This document shows, in pieces, positions 42,546 through 51,712 of a DNA stretch of 64,000 bases; position 1 is the first letter of the stretch; each line of letters opens with the position of its first letter. This DNA comes from Streptomyces klenkii (GTDB taxonomy: Bacteria; Actinomycetota; Actinomycetes; Streptomycetales; Streptomycetaceae). The notes under the pieces are model-generated. The model saw nothing but the letters and a program-made list of their open reading frames with translations, was not told the origin of the DNA and searched no databases. The DNA lies in assembly GCF_003626645.1 (NCBI RefSeq), contig NZ_RBAM01000001.1, positions 434,001 through 498,000 on the forward strand, in the 5' to 3' direction. A program made the translations under genes and the position numbers.

Positions 42546-43646
42546 GACCTCTCGCCGCCGCGGGCCGCCGAAGTGGTGGGCGAGGACGGCATGGGGGTCA
42601 GAGCCTTCACCGGTGCAGTCGGTGCGGACGGTGTAGTCGGTGTGGACCGTTGCGGCTGTCAGCCGAGGGACGGCGTGGATGAGGGCGTGCTCGGCAGCCA
42701 CCGCGAGGGCGTGGGCCTGGACGACGGTCAGGCAGGCGTCGACGATGATGTCCGCCTCGGCCCGCAGGGCGTGTCCGACCCAGCGCATCCGTACCTGCCC
42801 GACGCCCCGCACGCCGTCCACGCGGCGCAGAGCGTGCTCGGCGGTCTCGACCAGAGCGGGGTCGACGGAGTCCATCAGCCGCCCGTAGACCTCGCGAGCC
42901 GCATCCCGCAGGACCATGAGGACGGCAGCGGTGATGAACAGGCCGACGACCGGATCCGCGTATCGCCATCCCAAGGCCGCGCCGACGGCGCCGAGGAGGA
43001 CGGCCAGCGACGCGAAGCCGTCGGTGCGGGCGTGCAGGCCGTCGGCGACCAGGGCGGCGGAGCCGATCCTCCGGCCGGTGCGGATGCGGTAGCGGGCCAC
43101 CCACTCGTTGCCGGCGAAACCGGCCACGGCGGCCATCGCCACGGCCCACAGGTGGGTGACATCGCGCGGTTGCAGCAGCCGGTCGACGGCTTCGTACGCG
43201 GCCAAGGCGGAGGAGGCGGCGATCGTCAGGACGACCGCGATGCCCGCGAGGTCCTCGGCGCGTCCGTACCCGTAGGTGTAGCGGCGGTTCGCCGCCCGCC
43301 GGCCGAGCGCGAAGGCGATGCCCAGCGGTACGGCGGTGAGGGCGTCGGCCGCGTTGTGGATCGTGTCACCGAGCAGTGCCACCGACCCGGACAGGACGAC
43401 GATCAGCGCTTGGAGGGCGGCCGTCGCCCCGAGGACGCCGAGGGAGAGCCACAGCGTACGCATGCCCTCGCGCGAAGACTCCAGCTCCGCGTCGGTCCTG
43501 TCCATGGCCCCGTGGCCGTGCGGCTTCATCAAGTGGGCGAGTCGGCGCCGTAGTTGCGCCCGCCGGCCCGCCGCGGGATGGGGCCGGGGTTGGTCATGCT
43601 GGGCGGCGTGGACATGGCCGTGCGCAGGGACGTTATTGCCTGCCAT
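42540..43646 (-). CDS. Cation diffusion facilitator (CDF) family transporter
   Basis: 368-residue membrane antiporter exporting Zn, Co, Cd or similar divalent cations. A His-rich cytoplasmic N-terminus (HGHVHAAQHDQ, KPHGHG) precedes six membrane helices. The metal-site motifs are GDTIHNAADA in TM2 and LVADGLHARTDG in TM5 (HxxxD twice). The C-terminal cytoplasmic domain contains VGQVRMRWVGHALRAEADI. ATG 43646 gives the His-rich start. It precedes the DJ-1/ALDH gene in the same direction. Confidence 0.93.
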   Translation of the reverse strand: MAGNNVPAHGHVHAAQHDQPRPHPAAGRRAQLRRRLAHLMKPHGHGAMDRTDAELESSREGMRTLWLSLGVLGATAALQALIVVLSGSVALLGDTIHNAADALTAVPLGIAFALGRRAANRRYTYGYGRAEDLAGIAVVLTIAASSALAAYEAVDRLLQPRDVTHLWAVAMAAVAGFAGNEWVARYRIRTGRRIGSAALVADGLHARTDGFASLAVLLGAVGAALGWRYADPVVGLFITAAVLMVLRDAAREVYGRLMDSVDPALVETAEHALRRVDGVRGVGQVRMRWVGHALRAEADIIVDACLTVVQAHALAVAAEHALIHAVPRLTAATVHTDYTVRTDCTGEGSDPHAVLAHHFGGPRRREVG

Positions 43647-43823
43647 ACGGCCCAGCTTGGCACAGGGCCGGAATCGCGGCTACAGCCCTCGTACGGCCTC
43701 TGACCAGGTGCAACGGCCTCGCAGCTACACACGAGCGGACGTGAGCGGACACGAGCGGCCCCTGGCCGGGCTGCCGGGCTGAGGAGGGGGCGCGGCCCGC
43801 CAAGGCCCCGTCCCCCCGTCGCC

Positions 43824-46184
43824 CTACGCGCGCGCGTCAGCCGCCGCCCGCCCGCCGTCCTGCTGGGCCGGGACGCGTCGCGCGACGCATTCGATGAGGT
43901 AGTCGCCGTTGTCCGGGTCCATGGTGACGCCGTGCGCCTCGCTGTGGAAGCCGGGGAAGCGGCGGTCGAAGGACTCCAGGGCCGTCAGGTAGCGCAGCAG
44001 GGGGCCGTCCGGGGTTCCCGTGTTCTCGCCGGGCATCAGTACGGGGATGCCGGGAGGGGTGACGGTGACCATGGCGGCGGCCACCCGCCCGGCCGCGTCG
44101 GCCAGCCGGACCCGTTCCGTACCGCCGCGGATGAGCTGCTGGTAGCACTGCTGCGGCGGGGCGACGGGTTCGGGCAGGTCCTGGAAGGCGGCGTCGAGCA
44201 GCTCGACCAGGTCGGTCTCGCGCAGATGGTCGTGCATCTCCTGGCACAGTCCGCGCAGGGTCCTGCCGGCGTAGCGCGCGCCGTGGTCGGCGACCAGCCC
44301 GGGCAGCACGCGCTCCAGCGGCGCGTCCTCGTCGTAGAGCGCCTTGAAGTCCATCAAGGCGTCCATGAGCGTTCCCCACTTGCCCTTGGTGATCCCCATG
44401 GAGAACAGGATGAGGGTGGTGTAGCTGTCGGTCTTCTCCACCACGATGCTGCGGGTGGCCAGGTAGGCGGTGAGCACGCGGGCGGGGATGCCCCAGCCGG
44501 ACATCCGGCCGGTGGCGTCGATGCCCGGGCAGGTGAGGGTGACCTTGACGGGGTCGAGCAGGCAGTAGCCCTCGGTGAGGCCGGCGAAGCCGTGCCATTC
44601 GGCGCCGGGCTCCAGCTGCCAGCAGGACGGCTCGCTGCGCAGCAGTTCGGCGGGAGCGTCGGCGAAGGGCACCGGGTCGCCCGTGGCCGGGTCGGTCACC
44701 GTCGCGGGCTGCCACACGCCGAAGAACCAGTCGGGCCGGTCGCCGGCGGCCGCGATGCGCCGGCCGGTGCGGACGACGGTCTGGCGGAAGCGGACGGCCT
44801 CGGCCACCGCCTCGTCGATCAGCCAGCGGCCCTGCGGCCCGTCCATCATCGCGGCGGCCACGTCCAGGGACGCGATCATCGGGTACAGCGGCGAGGTCGT
44901 GCCGTGCATCATGAACGCCTCGTTGAACCGCTCGTGCTCCACCGGGGCCCGCGGCGCGGGCTTGACGTGCACCATCGCGCTCTGCGACAGCGCTGCCAGA
45001 AGCTTGTGAGTGGACTGCGTGGAGAACACGGTGGGCCGCTCGGGCTCCGGGAAGGTGTCCGGCCCCACCGCCATGCCGTAGCGCCCCGCGTAGAGCGGGT
45101 GGAAGCGCGCGTACGCGAACCAGGCCTCGTCGAAGTGCAGCCGGGGCGTGCTGGGCGCGAAGGCCCGGGCGACCTGGAGAGTGTCGTAGCACAGGCCGTC
45201 GTACGTCGAGTTGGTGAGGACGGCGTACTGGGCGTCGGGCGAGACGGCTCCCTGGGCGAGCGGGTTACGGGCGATCCGGTCGGCGACCGACCGCGCCTGG
45301 ACCTCGCCGGGCGGGAGGGGGCCGGCGAGCCCGTAGCCGTTACGGGTGGGGATCAGGTAGACCGGCCGCGCCCCGGAGATGACGAGCCCGTGCAGGACCG
45401 ACTTGTGGCAGTTGCGGTCCACCAGCGCGATCTCGTCGCGCGTGACGCTGAAGTGACCGACCATACGGTCGCACGTCGAGTCGCCGTGCAGGACGAAGTA
45501 CGTGCGGTCCGCGCCGAAGATCCGGGCCGCGTTGCGCTCGGCCGCGCCGACCGGGCCGGAGTGCTCGAAGAGAGAGCCGAGCTCCTCCACCGAGATGGAC
45601 AAGTCGCTGCGCAGCAGCCGTTCCCCGAAGTGGTCGTGGAAGGCCCGGCCGACCGGGGACTTGAGGAAGGCGACACCGCCGGCGTGGGCGGGGGTGTGCC
45701 AGGAGTACTCGTGCGTGTCGTCGAACCGGCGCAGCGCCTTGAAGAACGGCGGCAGCAGCCCTTCCTGGTAGCCGCGGGCGGCCCTGGCGATCCGCCCGGC
45801 GATGAACGGCGCGGTGTCCTCCAGCGGCCAGATGTAGCCGATCACGGTCTCGGCCACCCACAGCGGGAGGTGGTCGAGGTCCTCGCCCGGCGTGATCAGG
45901 AAGACCGGGAGCTCCTGGAAGCGCCGGCCGATCAGGCGCAGCACGTCCGCGCCGCCCGGTTCGCCGTCGGTCGTGTCCTCTGCCGGAAGATTCCAGTCCA
46001 CCACGGCGGCGGCCAGGCCGGCCTCGGTACGCAGCACCGCCTGGGCGTCGTCGCGGCGCGAGGCCCAGCGGACTTCGTAACCCGCGGCCTCCAGCTCCTT
46101 GTGGATCCTGCGCAGTTGCTCGGTACCGGTACCCGGGCTCCCCGGAAGCTCCCGTACCGCGAACAGAATCGTCCCGTCTGCCAT
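43824..46184 (-). CDS. Orn/Lys/Arg decarboxylase, class I (AdiA-like)
   Basis: 786-residue PLP decarboxylase of the large fold-type I group. An N-terminal receiver-like wing domain (about 1-130) is followed by the core with SWHTPAHAGGVAFLKSP, FVLHGDSTCDRMV, DRNCHKSVLHG, FDEAWFAYARFHPLY and the PLP Lys in TQSTHKLLAALSQ, then a C-terminal domain with MPGENTG. Length and the HKSVLHG/STHK context fit biodegradative arginine or lysine decarboxylases, giving agmatine or cadaverine. Substrate undetermined. A monocistronic gene by spacing. Confidence 0.92.
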   Translation of the reverse strand: MADGTILFAVRELPGSPGTGTEQLRRIHKELEAAGYEVRWASRRDDAQAVLRTEAGLAAAVVDWNLPAEDTTDGEPGGADVLRLIGRRFQELPVFLITPGEDLDHLPLWVAETVIGYIWPLEDTAPFIAGRIARAARGYQEGLLPPFFKALRRFDDTHEYSWHTPAHAGGVAFLKSPVGRAFHDHFGERLLRSDLSISVEELGSLFEHSGPVGAAERNAARIFGADRTYFVLHGDSTCDRMVGHFSVTRDEIALVDRNCHKSVLHGLVISGARPVYLIPTRNGYGLAGPLPPGEVQARSVADRIARNPLAQGAVSPDAQYAVLTNSTYDGLCYDTLQVARAFAPSTPRLHFDEAWFAYARFHPLYAGRYGMAVGPDTFPEPERPTVFSTQSTHKLLAALSQSAMVHVKPAPRAPVEHERFNEAFMMHGTTSPLYPMIASLDVAAAMMDGPQGRWLIDEAVAEAVRFRQTVVRTGRRIAAAGDRPDWFFGVWQPATVTDPATGDPVPFADAPAELLRSEPSCWQLEPGAEWHGFAGLTEGYCLLDPVKVTLTCPGIDATGRMSGWGIPARVLTAYLATRSIVVEKTDSYTTLILFSMGITKGKWGTLMDALMDFKALYDEDAPLERVLPGLVADHGARYAGRTLRGLCQEMHDHLRETDLVELLDAAFQDLPEPVAPPQQCYQQLIRGGTERVRLADAAGRVAAAMVTVTPPGIPVLMPGENTGTPDGPLLRYLTALESFDRRFPGFHSEAHGVTMDPDNGDYLIECVARRVPAQQDGGRAAADARA

Positions 46185-46591
46185 GTGCCCCCCTGTGTGT
46201 GTGCCATAGCGCCCCTGAGGGGTGTACGGCCGGCCGGCCGCGCGATGCGGCGGTCGCGGAGAGGTAACCGGAAGATCGCGGGACAGGGGGGTGCGCTCGG
46301 ATCGAAACCACTCCGAAGGAGGAAAGAGCCGTGAGTGTCACGCAGCGGGGTCCGGTCCGCGGTTGCTTCCGGTCGGCTTCCGGCTGACCCCGCCGACGGA
46401 CGACGCCCCGGCCGCCGGCCGATCCCGGCCCGGTGGCCCCGCCCTCCTCGAACCGGGTATTCGACCGCGATCCGTTGAGGCCCGAAGCGTGCCGTGTGAT
46501 CCCCGCAGATCCCGCGCGGGCCGTCGAGGCGGCCGCACCTGAGCCGGCGCGGAGCTACCCGGCACGGCCTGTCCACGCGGCCGAGGCGGTC

Positions 46592-46780
46592 ATGCTCCCG
46601 GACTGCTGGGACGTCCAGGACGACGACGTCGGCTTGGGCTTCGACTTCGGCTTCGACGCGTACGAACATTGGGGTGCGGCGTCACTCATCCTCAGCAAGA
46701 TGGGCGACCTCGACGGGAATACCGCCGGCAGCCACTGGGCGGATTCACAGAGCGGCACGTCCCCCGTGTGCGGTCGCTGA
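46592..46780 (+). CDS. Small acidic hypothetical protein
   Basis: 62 residues from ATG 46592, with GAGG five bases upstream. Very acidic first half with aromatic repeats (DVQDDDVGLGFDFGFDAYEHWG), then ASLILSKMGDLDGNTAGSHW and a terminal Cys. Third codon positions are overwhelmingly G/C, which supports real coding; the frame continues upstream to 46433 with less convincing composition. It lies alone in a gap between two minus-strand genes. No family recognised. It could also be a chance frame. Confidence 0.42.
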   Translation: MLPDCWDVQDDDVGLGFDFGFDAYEHWGAASLILSKMGDLDGNTAGSHWADSQSGTSPVCGR

Positions 46781-46809
46781 GCGGTTACTGAAGGGGTTGC
46801 TGAAGGAGT

Positions 46810-47247
46810 TCAGCCGATTCGCTCCGCCAGCTCGACGATGATTCCTTCCGGGCCGCGGACGTAGCAGAGCCGGTAGTTGTCCTTGTAGCGCTCCAGCTCG
46901 CCGACGAGCTCCGTACCGCGGGCTCGCAGGCCGGCCACGGTGGTGTCAATGTCGTCGACGGCGAATGCGACATGGCGGATGCCCGGGGCGTTCGCCGGCG
47001 CGCTCCGGTCGCCTTCCCGGCCTGTCGGCGCGTGGTACTTCGTCAGTTCAAGTCGTCCGTGGCCGTCCGGGGTCTGCACGACCGCGAAGTCTGCCCTCAC
47101 ACCTTCGAGCGCTACGACGCTGTCCACCCAGCGGCCCTCGACCGCCCCCTCGCCTTGCACTTCGAGTCCGAGCTCGACGAAGAACGCAACTGCGGCCGCG
47201 AGATCATCGACGATGATGCCCACGTGGTCCATCCGTTGGATTCCCAT
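46810..47247 (-). CDS. VOC family protein (glyoxalase/bleomycin-resistance-like)
   Basis: 145 residues with two beta-alpha-beta-beta-beta units. RMDHVGIIVDDLAAAVAFFVELGLEVQGE provides the first metal His; GIRHVAFAVDDIDTTVAGLRARG and GPEGIIVELAERIG provide the second His and the terminal Glu, so the metal site is intact. ATG 47247 (MGIQRMDHVG) is chosen; the frame is open to 47310. Divergent from the OsmC gene. Substrate unknown. Confidence 0.9.
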   Translation of the reverse strand: MGIQRMDHVGIIVDDLAAAVAFFVELGLEVQGEGAVEGRWVDSVVALEGVRADFAVVQTPDGHGRLELTKYHAPTGREGDRSAPANAPGIRHVAFAVDDIDTTVAGLRARGTELVGELERYKDNYRLCYVRGPEGIIVELAERIG

Positions 47248-47385
47248 GCGCTCGATCGTAGGGTCCGCCCGTCGAGCTGCACCGAAGCCCGCACGAAGTT
47301 CCGACAGCACTGGGGCTCTCGGTGGTAGCCCCGTCTACGAGGCTCGGCAGTACGTCGTACTCCGGAATCTGCCTATCCTGGCTGT

Positions 47386-47859
47386 ATGGCTGAGACGCAC
47401 ACGTACGATATTGCAGTTGAATGGACCGGCAACCTCGGTTCAGGTACGGATAGTTATCGTTCCTTCAGTCGCGCCCATGAGGTTCTGGCGGCAGGGAAGG
47501 CGCCCATCGCCGCCTCCTCCGATCCGGCCTTTCGCGGCGATCCGGCACGCTGGAACCCGGAGGAACTGCTCGTGGCCTCTGTCGCTCAGTGCCACATGCT
47601 CTGGTACCTCCACCTTTGCGCTGTCGGCGGGGTGACCGTCGTCGACTACGAAGACCGCGCTCACGGCGTCATGACCATGGACGAGAGCGGCGGCGGAGGC
47701 CGGATCACCGAGGTCACGCTCCGGCCGGAGGTGACCGTTGCCGAGGCGTCGATGGTGGAAAAGGCTCGCGCACTGCATGGCGAAGTGCAATCGGTGTGCT
47801 TCATCGCGCGCTCGGTGAACTTCCCCATCCGGCATGAGCCGCGAATCCATGTCCAGTAA
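47386..47859 (+). CDS. OsmC/Ohr family protein
   Basis: 157-residue peroxide-related protein. NPEELLVASVAQCHMLWYLHLC places a Cys in the position of the first redox Cys of OsmC/Ohr, and VCFIARSVNFPI supplies the second Cys, which is the standard pair for reducing organic hydroperoxides. The beta-rich N-terminus DIAVEWTGNLGSGTDSYRSFSR fits the YhfA-like branch. ATG 47386; divergent from the VOC gene across about 138 bp. Confidence 0.92.
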   Translation: MAETHTYDIAVEWTGNLGSGTDSYRSFSRAHEVLAAGKAPIAASSDPAFRGDPARWNPEELLVASVAQCHMLWYLHLCAVGGVTVVDYEDRAHGVMTMDESGGGGRITEVTLRPEVTVAEASMVEKARALHGEVQSVCFIARSVNFPIRHEPRIHVQ

Positions 47860-48394
47860 AGGCCGCTCCGTCCTCGGCCAGGCTCAGCCGCCCCCGGAAG
47901 ACGACGCGGTCGTCTGCCTCGCCCAGCCAGGGTGAGTCAGACGCGGCCTGCGCGGCCCGGCCTGCGCGGTCAGGGCGAGGCGGGACCGGCGTCGCTTCGG
48001 TGAGGCAGAGGGCGCAACCGCATTGCCGACGCTGCGAACTGCCGGGGGAGCGCGCACGTCAGGGCGGCGTCAGGGATGTGGTGCGTCTCTTGCGGTCGGA
48101 CGGTGGGGCTTTCTTGAATGGTGCTCGTGAACAGCTACCTGCGCCACGACGACCGGCCGCCTCATACGGCGCCGCCCGGTTCCGCGCGCTGTTCGCACGC
48201 GGTGCGCTGAGCGCACCCACTGTTCATTGACGCCACCGCGGCGCCCATCACACGGGCACCGTCGGTGCCACCTGCCACAGCGAACGACGGCTTTCGCCAC
48301 CCCTGTCGCTTGTCGCCGTTGGCACTTCACGCTCGCACGGCAGCTCCGCCATACGGCGCTCGCTGCCGCTCTGTCCTTCCCGGAGTGGATTCCC
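47860..48394. other. Gap with no supported gene
   Basis: 535 bp between OsmC and an SDR. The longest plus-strand frame (48000-48230, 76 codons) is basic, lacks a ribosome binding site and resembles nothing known. The right end must carry the SDR promoter. GC-rich blocks at 47940-47990 look like old, degraded coding sequence. Confidence 0.4.
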
Positions 48395-49210
48395 ATGTCT
48401 TCTGCTGTCTCGCCCGCCTCCCGAACCGTTCTGGTCACCGGTGCCACCTCCGGCATCGGCTGGGAGACCGCCCGGCTGCTCGCCGAACGGGGCGACACGG
48501 TCATCGTCCACGCCCCCGGCCAGGCGTCCGGCGACGACGCCGTCGCCCGCCTGGTCGCGGCCGGCGTCGACACCCTGCGCCTGCGCCTGGTCGTCGCCGA
48601 CTTCTCCCGGCTCGACGAGGTACGGGTCATGGCCGCCCGCGTAGCCGAGGAGCACCCTGCCCTCGACGTGCTGGTCAACAACGCGGCCGTCGCCGCGCCC
48701 GAGCGGCACACCGTGACCGCCGACGGCAACGAGATCTCTTTCCAGGTCAACTTCCTGGCCGCCTACCTCCTCACCCACGAGCTCTCCGGCCCGCTCAGCG
48801 CCCGCCCCGGCAGCCGCGTCGTCAACGTCTCCTCCTCCATGCACCGCACGGCGTCCATCTCCTGGAACGACCCGCAGCGCGCCAAGCGCTACTCCCGCCT
48901 CGCCGCCTACGCCCAGTCCCAGCTCGCCCTCACCATCTTCACCCGCGAGCAGGCGCCGTGGACCTCGGTCAGCGTCCACCCCGGCGTGTGCGACACCGGC
49001 CTGCTGTCGCTGTACGCCCACGAGGGCGACTCCGCCCTACAGGGTGCCCAACGCGTCGTCCGGCTCTGCGACCCCGCCACCGCGCTCGTCCCCGGCGCCT
49101 ACTACGACTGCACGGCCCTCTCCCCGGCGGCCCCCGTCGCGATGGAGGACCGTACGGTGCGCCGCCTGTGCAAACTCGCCGACCAACTGGTCGCCGCCAA
49201 GTCCGCCTGA
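48395..49210 (+). CDS. SDR family oxidoreductase with altered catalytic Lys
   Basis: 271-residue short-chain dehydrogenase: TGATSGIGWETARLL cofactor loop, LVNNAAVAAPE, and a retinol-dehydrogenase-like layout (FQVNFLAAYLLTHELSG, VVNVSSSMH). The catalytic box reads AYAQSQLALTIF, so the Lys of YxxxK is replaced by Gln, and the C-terminus is short. ATG 48395 follows GGAGTGGA. The fold is intact and codon use normal, so it is expressed or only recently inactivated; dehydrogenase activity may be reduced or lost. Confidence 0.85.
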   Translation: MSSAVSPASRTVLVTGATSGIGWETARLLAERGDTVIVHAPGQASGDDAVARLVAAGVDTLRLRLVVADFSRLDEVRVMAARVAEEHPALDVLVNNAAVAAPERHTVTADGNEISFQVNFLAAYLLTHELSGPLSARPGSRVVNVSSSMHRTASISWNDPQRAKRYSRLAAYAQSQLALTIFTREQAPWTSVSVHPGVCDTGLLSLYAHEGDSALQGAQRVVRLCDPATALVPGAYYDCTALSPAAPVAMEDRTVRRLCKLADQLVAAKSA

Positions 49211-49542
49211 CCGGGCTCGCCACCACCGGCCGCGGCGGGGGCGCCTTCCGCAACGGGCTCCTCCTCTCCCTCGACTGCCCCCTCTTCCTCGGCAGCCGGT
49301 ACGAGGACATCGCCGTCACCACCCTCCCGCAAGAACGCGGCCGAGGCCTCGCCACCGCCTGTGTCCGGGCCGGGCTCTGTGCGCCGACATCACCGCCCGC
49401 GGCCGCATCCCGTCCTGGACCTGCTCCCGCGACAACCACCCGCCGCCGCCACCTGGCCGCGAAGAGCGGGTTCCGTCCGGTCCACGAATACGTGCACTAC
49501 GCGGTCGGGTCCGCGGCCCGGTGCCCCGGCAATGCCCTCTGA
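49211..49542 (+). pseudogene. GNAT N-acetyltransferase remnant
   Basis: Directly after the SDR stop, the plus strand encodes pieces of one GNAT protein in two alternating frames: YEDIAVTTLPQERGRGLATACVRAGLC (the acetyl-CoA loop RGRGLA), then CADITARGRIPSWTCSRDNH in the neighbouring frame, then HLAAKSGFRPVHEYVHYAVG back in the first. The order and content match the C-terminal half of GNAT enzymes (SRDNxxSxxLAxxxGF). Two frameshifts and a missing N-terminal half make it a pseudogene. Confidence 0.78.
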
Positions 49543-49665
49543 CAACTGGGTGAACCTGCCCCGGGAAGAGGTTGGAAGCCGCGGCGCAAGGTCATCCGCA
49601 GGGTGGACGAGGCGGCCGGGACGTACGCCCGGCTGACGCCGTACCACGAGACGAAGGGGCGCGCG

Positions 49666-49923
49666 ATGAGCTTGCAGATCGACAGCATCGACCCGGCCAG
49701 CGGCAGGCCGGGGGTCGAGGTCACTCTGACCGGAACGCTGCTCCGAACCCAGACACTGCGCTGGGGAGAGGAGGACTGGGACGAGACCTACTGGGAGGGC
49801 GCAGCGTCCGGGAACGGCACGGTCGAGATCACCTTCAAGGTGCCTCCGGGCGCGGGAACGGTCCAGGTCGTCGCCCTGAACGGCAACGAGCAGAGCAACG
49901 TGGTGGAGTTCACTTACGTGTAG
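49666..49923 (+). CDS. Small IPT/TIG-domain protein
   Basis: 85 residues forming one immunoglobulin-like IPT/TIG domain: IDSIDPASGRPGVEVTLTGTLL at the start (Pxx-G-V-T pattern), a Trp-rich middle and the closing strand TVQVVALNGNEQSNVVEFTYV. No signal peptide. ATG 49666 with GGGG nearby; the frame is open to 49603. It may be a free-standing cytosolic domain or the surviving end of a larger gene. Position inside the decayed zone favours caution. Confidence 0.68.
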   Translation: MSLQIDSIDPASGRPGVEVTLTGTLLRTQTLRWGEEDWDETYWEGAASGNGTVEITFKVPPGAGTVQVVALNGNEQSNVVEFTYV

Positions 49924-50045
49924 GTATGCGTTACGTGTAGGTATGTGTAAGGCTCCGCCTCGCCCTCCACCGCCTGGCCGCCTCGACGCTGGCCCCGCCG
50001 CTGGTATTGAACGCGGTGGCGGCCTGGGGCGCATGACCGCGGATC

Positions 50046-50150
50046 AGGCCAGGTTCACGATCTGTTCGAAGAGCGGAAGTAACTGCTCGGCCTTGCGGAT
50101 CCCGCCACCGACGACGACCACGACATCCCACGGCTTGCTCTGTCAGAGCG
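50046..50150 (-). pseudogene. Probable C-terminal gene remnant
   Basis: The minus strand encodes PWDVVVVVGGGIRKAEQLLPL then FEQIVNLA and a stop, which looks like the tail of a conserved short actinobacterial protein, but no start or upstream part is present. Noted as a fragment; the function is unknown. Confidence 0.35.
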
Positions 50151-50224
50151 ACCCGACGAGCGTGGACTAGCCGTTGCGCTTGGTGGTAGGCGGCCTCCAG
50201 GATGAGCCCTCGAGCCCTCAGCAG

Positions 50225-50422
50225 ATGCTGGTGCTGTACTCCTTCGCCTGGACCGGCCTGGCGATCGGCTTCCTCCCGTCAAGGAAACTGATCCTGAAAT
50301 ACGGCGAAGAATGGCGCCGGGGCGTGAGGCGGGAGTCGTACGAGTACCCCAGGCGCTACGTCGTGGCCCCGGTCGTCACGGTCATCGTCATGTGTTTCGT
50401 GGCTTCCGCGCTCTCGACGTGA
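50225..50422 (+). CDS. Small membrane protein or fragment
   Basis: 65 residues from ATG 50225: helix MLVLYSFAWTGLAIGFLP, a charged loop (KYGEEWRRGVRRESYEYPRR) and a second helix YVVAPVVTVIVMCFVASAL. G/C-ending codons dominate, so it was selected as coding. The frame opens at 50174. There is no good ribosome binding site; it may be a truncated relic within the decayed zone. Confidence 0.45.
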   Translation: MLVLYSFAWTGLAIGFLPSRKLILKYGEEWRRGVRRESYEYPRRYVVAPVVTVIVMCFVASALST

Positions 50423-50585
50423 CGGGGGATTGCCGCCGGCCGAGTGCCTCCGCGTGTCCTCCGAACGCTCTCCGAGTCCCTCCGAGTGCCGCGCCCAGCG
50501 GGCCGGCCGGCAACGGTGGAGAGACCGATGCGGCCGACCCGCCGGATGCGTTCAGATGCAAATGCCGGGGCTCCGTTCCGAGCTA

Positions 50586-50915
50586 TCAGCCGGGAATCGC
50601 CCCCGCGTCGGTGACCTCCGCGTTGAGGTCACACCACACGATCGAGGTGCCACCGGAGCGGGAGCGATTGCCGAAGCGGAGGTACAGGTAGCCGTCGGGC
50701 TGATGACATACGGCGAACCCGGTGAACGTGCTGCCGTAGCACGTGATCGACGCACCATGGCCGTGCGTGCCCCTCTCGTACCGCCAGGCGTCGCAGGAGA
50801 GGGAGGGTGCGGCGGCGCCTTCGGATGCGGAGGCGGGCGCGGCGACAGTCACCGCGCCTCCACCCGCAAGGGCGAGGGATGCGCTGATGGCCGCGACACG
50901 GTAGCGGAATCTCAT
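50586..50915 (-). CDS. Small secreted Cys-containing protein
   Basis: 109 residues with a clear Sec signal peptide (MRFRYRVAAISASLALAGGG... APASA). The mature domain of about 75 residues has four Cys (LSCDAWRY, ITCYGS, AVCHQPDG, VWCDLNAEV), probably two disulfides, and a WRYERGT/FRFG-like aromatic pattern. The family is not recognised; such proteins are often extracellular inhibitors or surface factors. Minus strand, promoter at 50920-50960. Confidence 0.75.
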   Translation of the reverse strand: MRFRYRVAAISASLALAGGGAVTVAAPASASEGAAAPSLSCDAWRYERGTHGHGASITCYGSTFTGFAVCHQPDGYLYLRFGNRSRSGGTSIVWCDLNAEVTDAGAIPG

Positions 50916-51099
50916 GTGCCCCCCTTGTAGACGTTGAGGTCGATCGATGCCGAGGGGCGACGCTACTCACGACCACGGAAGCCCGGTAGCCCCCCGAACG
51001 GACTTGGCCGGGAACCGGCCCTGTCCGGAGCGGTTTTTCGGCAGCGGGGAAATCCGGTTCGCTTCCGCCTGGCCGATGCCGTAGTGTTCACCGTACCGA

Positions 51100-51173
51100 C
51101 GCGGGGTGGAGCAGCTCGGTAGCTCGCTGGGCTCATAACCCAGAGGTCGCAGGTTCAAATCCTGTCCCCGCTA
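51100..51173 (+). tRNA. Initiator tRNA-fMet (CAT anticodon)
   Basis: 74 nt. Acceptor GCGGGG pairs with CCCCGC and position 1 is an unpaired C; the anticodon arm is CTGGGCTCATAACCCAG, with the three G-C pairs (GGG/CCC) diagnostic of the initiator; the T-arm is GCAGGTTCAAATCCTGT-like. The CCA end is not encoded, as usual in Streptomyces. It is followed by a strong terminator. Confidence 0.95.
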
Positions 51174-51181
51174 CTCACAGG

Positions 51182-51212
51182 TGAAGGGTCCGGCAGATTG
51201 CCGGACCCTTCA
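51182..51212 (+). terminator. Rho-independent terminator of tRNA-fMet
   Basis: TGAAGGGTCCGGC / GCCGGACCCTTCA, a 13-bp perfect stem with loop AGATT, followed by CTGCGTTTTGG, nine bases after the tRNA 3-prime end. Confidence 0.9.
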
Positions 51213-51421
51213 CTGCGTTTTGGCCGCCCTCGGTGCTGTTCGGGATAACCGCGGCTGTGCTCCTCAAGTGCCTTGCCAATGTCGTGTCGCCGGACGAGCC
51301 GTCGATTCAGTAGATCCCTAGATCCCTGGACCGCTGTCAGTTGCCGCGGGCGCCGGAGCCATGGCGTCGGTGGCGTATCCGGGGGCTGTCGGTCCGATGT
51401 CGGTGAGGTCTGACACCTTTC

Positions 51422-51712
51422 GAGCTGATTCTCATCGAGCCGTTCCTCCTGCCGATTCACGGCGTCGTCGAGGCCGGTGCCGCGCTCATAGGAGAGGAAG
51501 AGCGAAAGGAATGGCGCACCGACCTGGACCCGAAGATCCAGGTCGTACGCAAGCTCACCCGCAAGTACGGCGCGCATCTGCTCGCTGCCGACGGCATGTT
51601 CGCCGAGCTCGCCGCGACGACCGGGCCGGAATACTGGGCCGCGGACGGCGTGCACCCGACGCCGGCCGGTCACGCCGCACTCGCGGCGGCCTGGCTGCGC
51701 CTGGTCGCGTGA
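51422..51712 (+). pseudogene. SGNH/GDSL hydrolase remnant (C-terminal half)
   Basis: An open frame of 96 codons without a start encodes LILIEPFLLP, then WRTDLDPKIQVVRKLTRKYG, then AADGMFAELAATTGPEYWAADGVHPTPAGHAALAAAWL and a stop. DGVHPTPAGH is block V of GDSL esterases (Asp and His of the triad), and IEPF matches block III surroundings. The N-terminal half with the catalytic Ser is absent, replaced by unrelated sequence next to the tRNA. Confidence 0.82.

Noticed and set aside
46433..46591. Upstream extension of the 62-residue ORF to 115 residues
   Set aside because: The extension starts at GTG without a ribosome binding site and is Ala/Pro/Arg-rich, typical of non-coding GC-rich DNA.
51174..51712. 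Integrated element using the tRNA as attachment site
   Set aside because: No integrase, excisionase or duplicated tRNA end is visible within the window. Only degraded fragments follow the tRNA.
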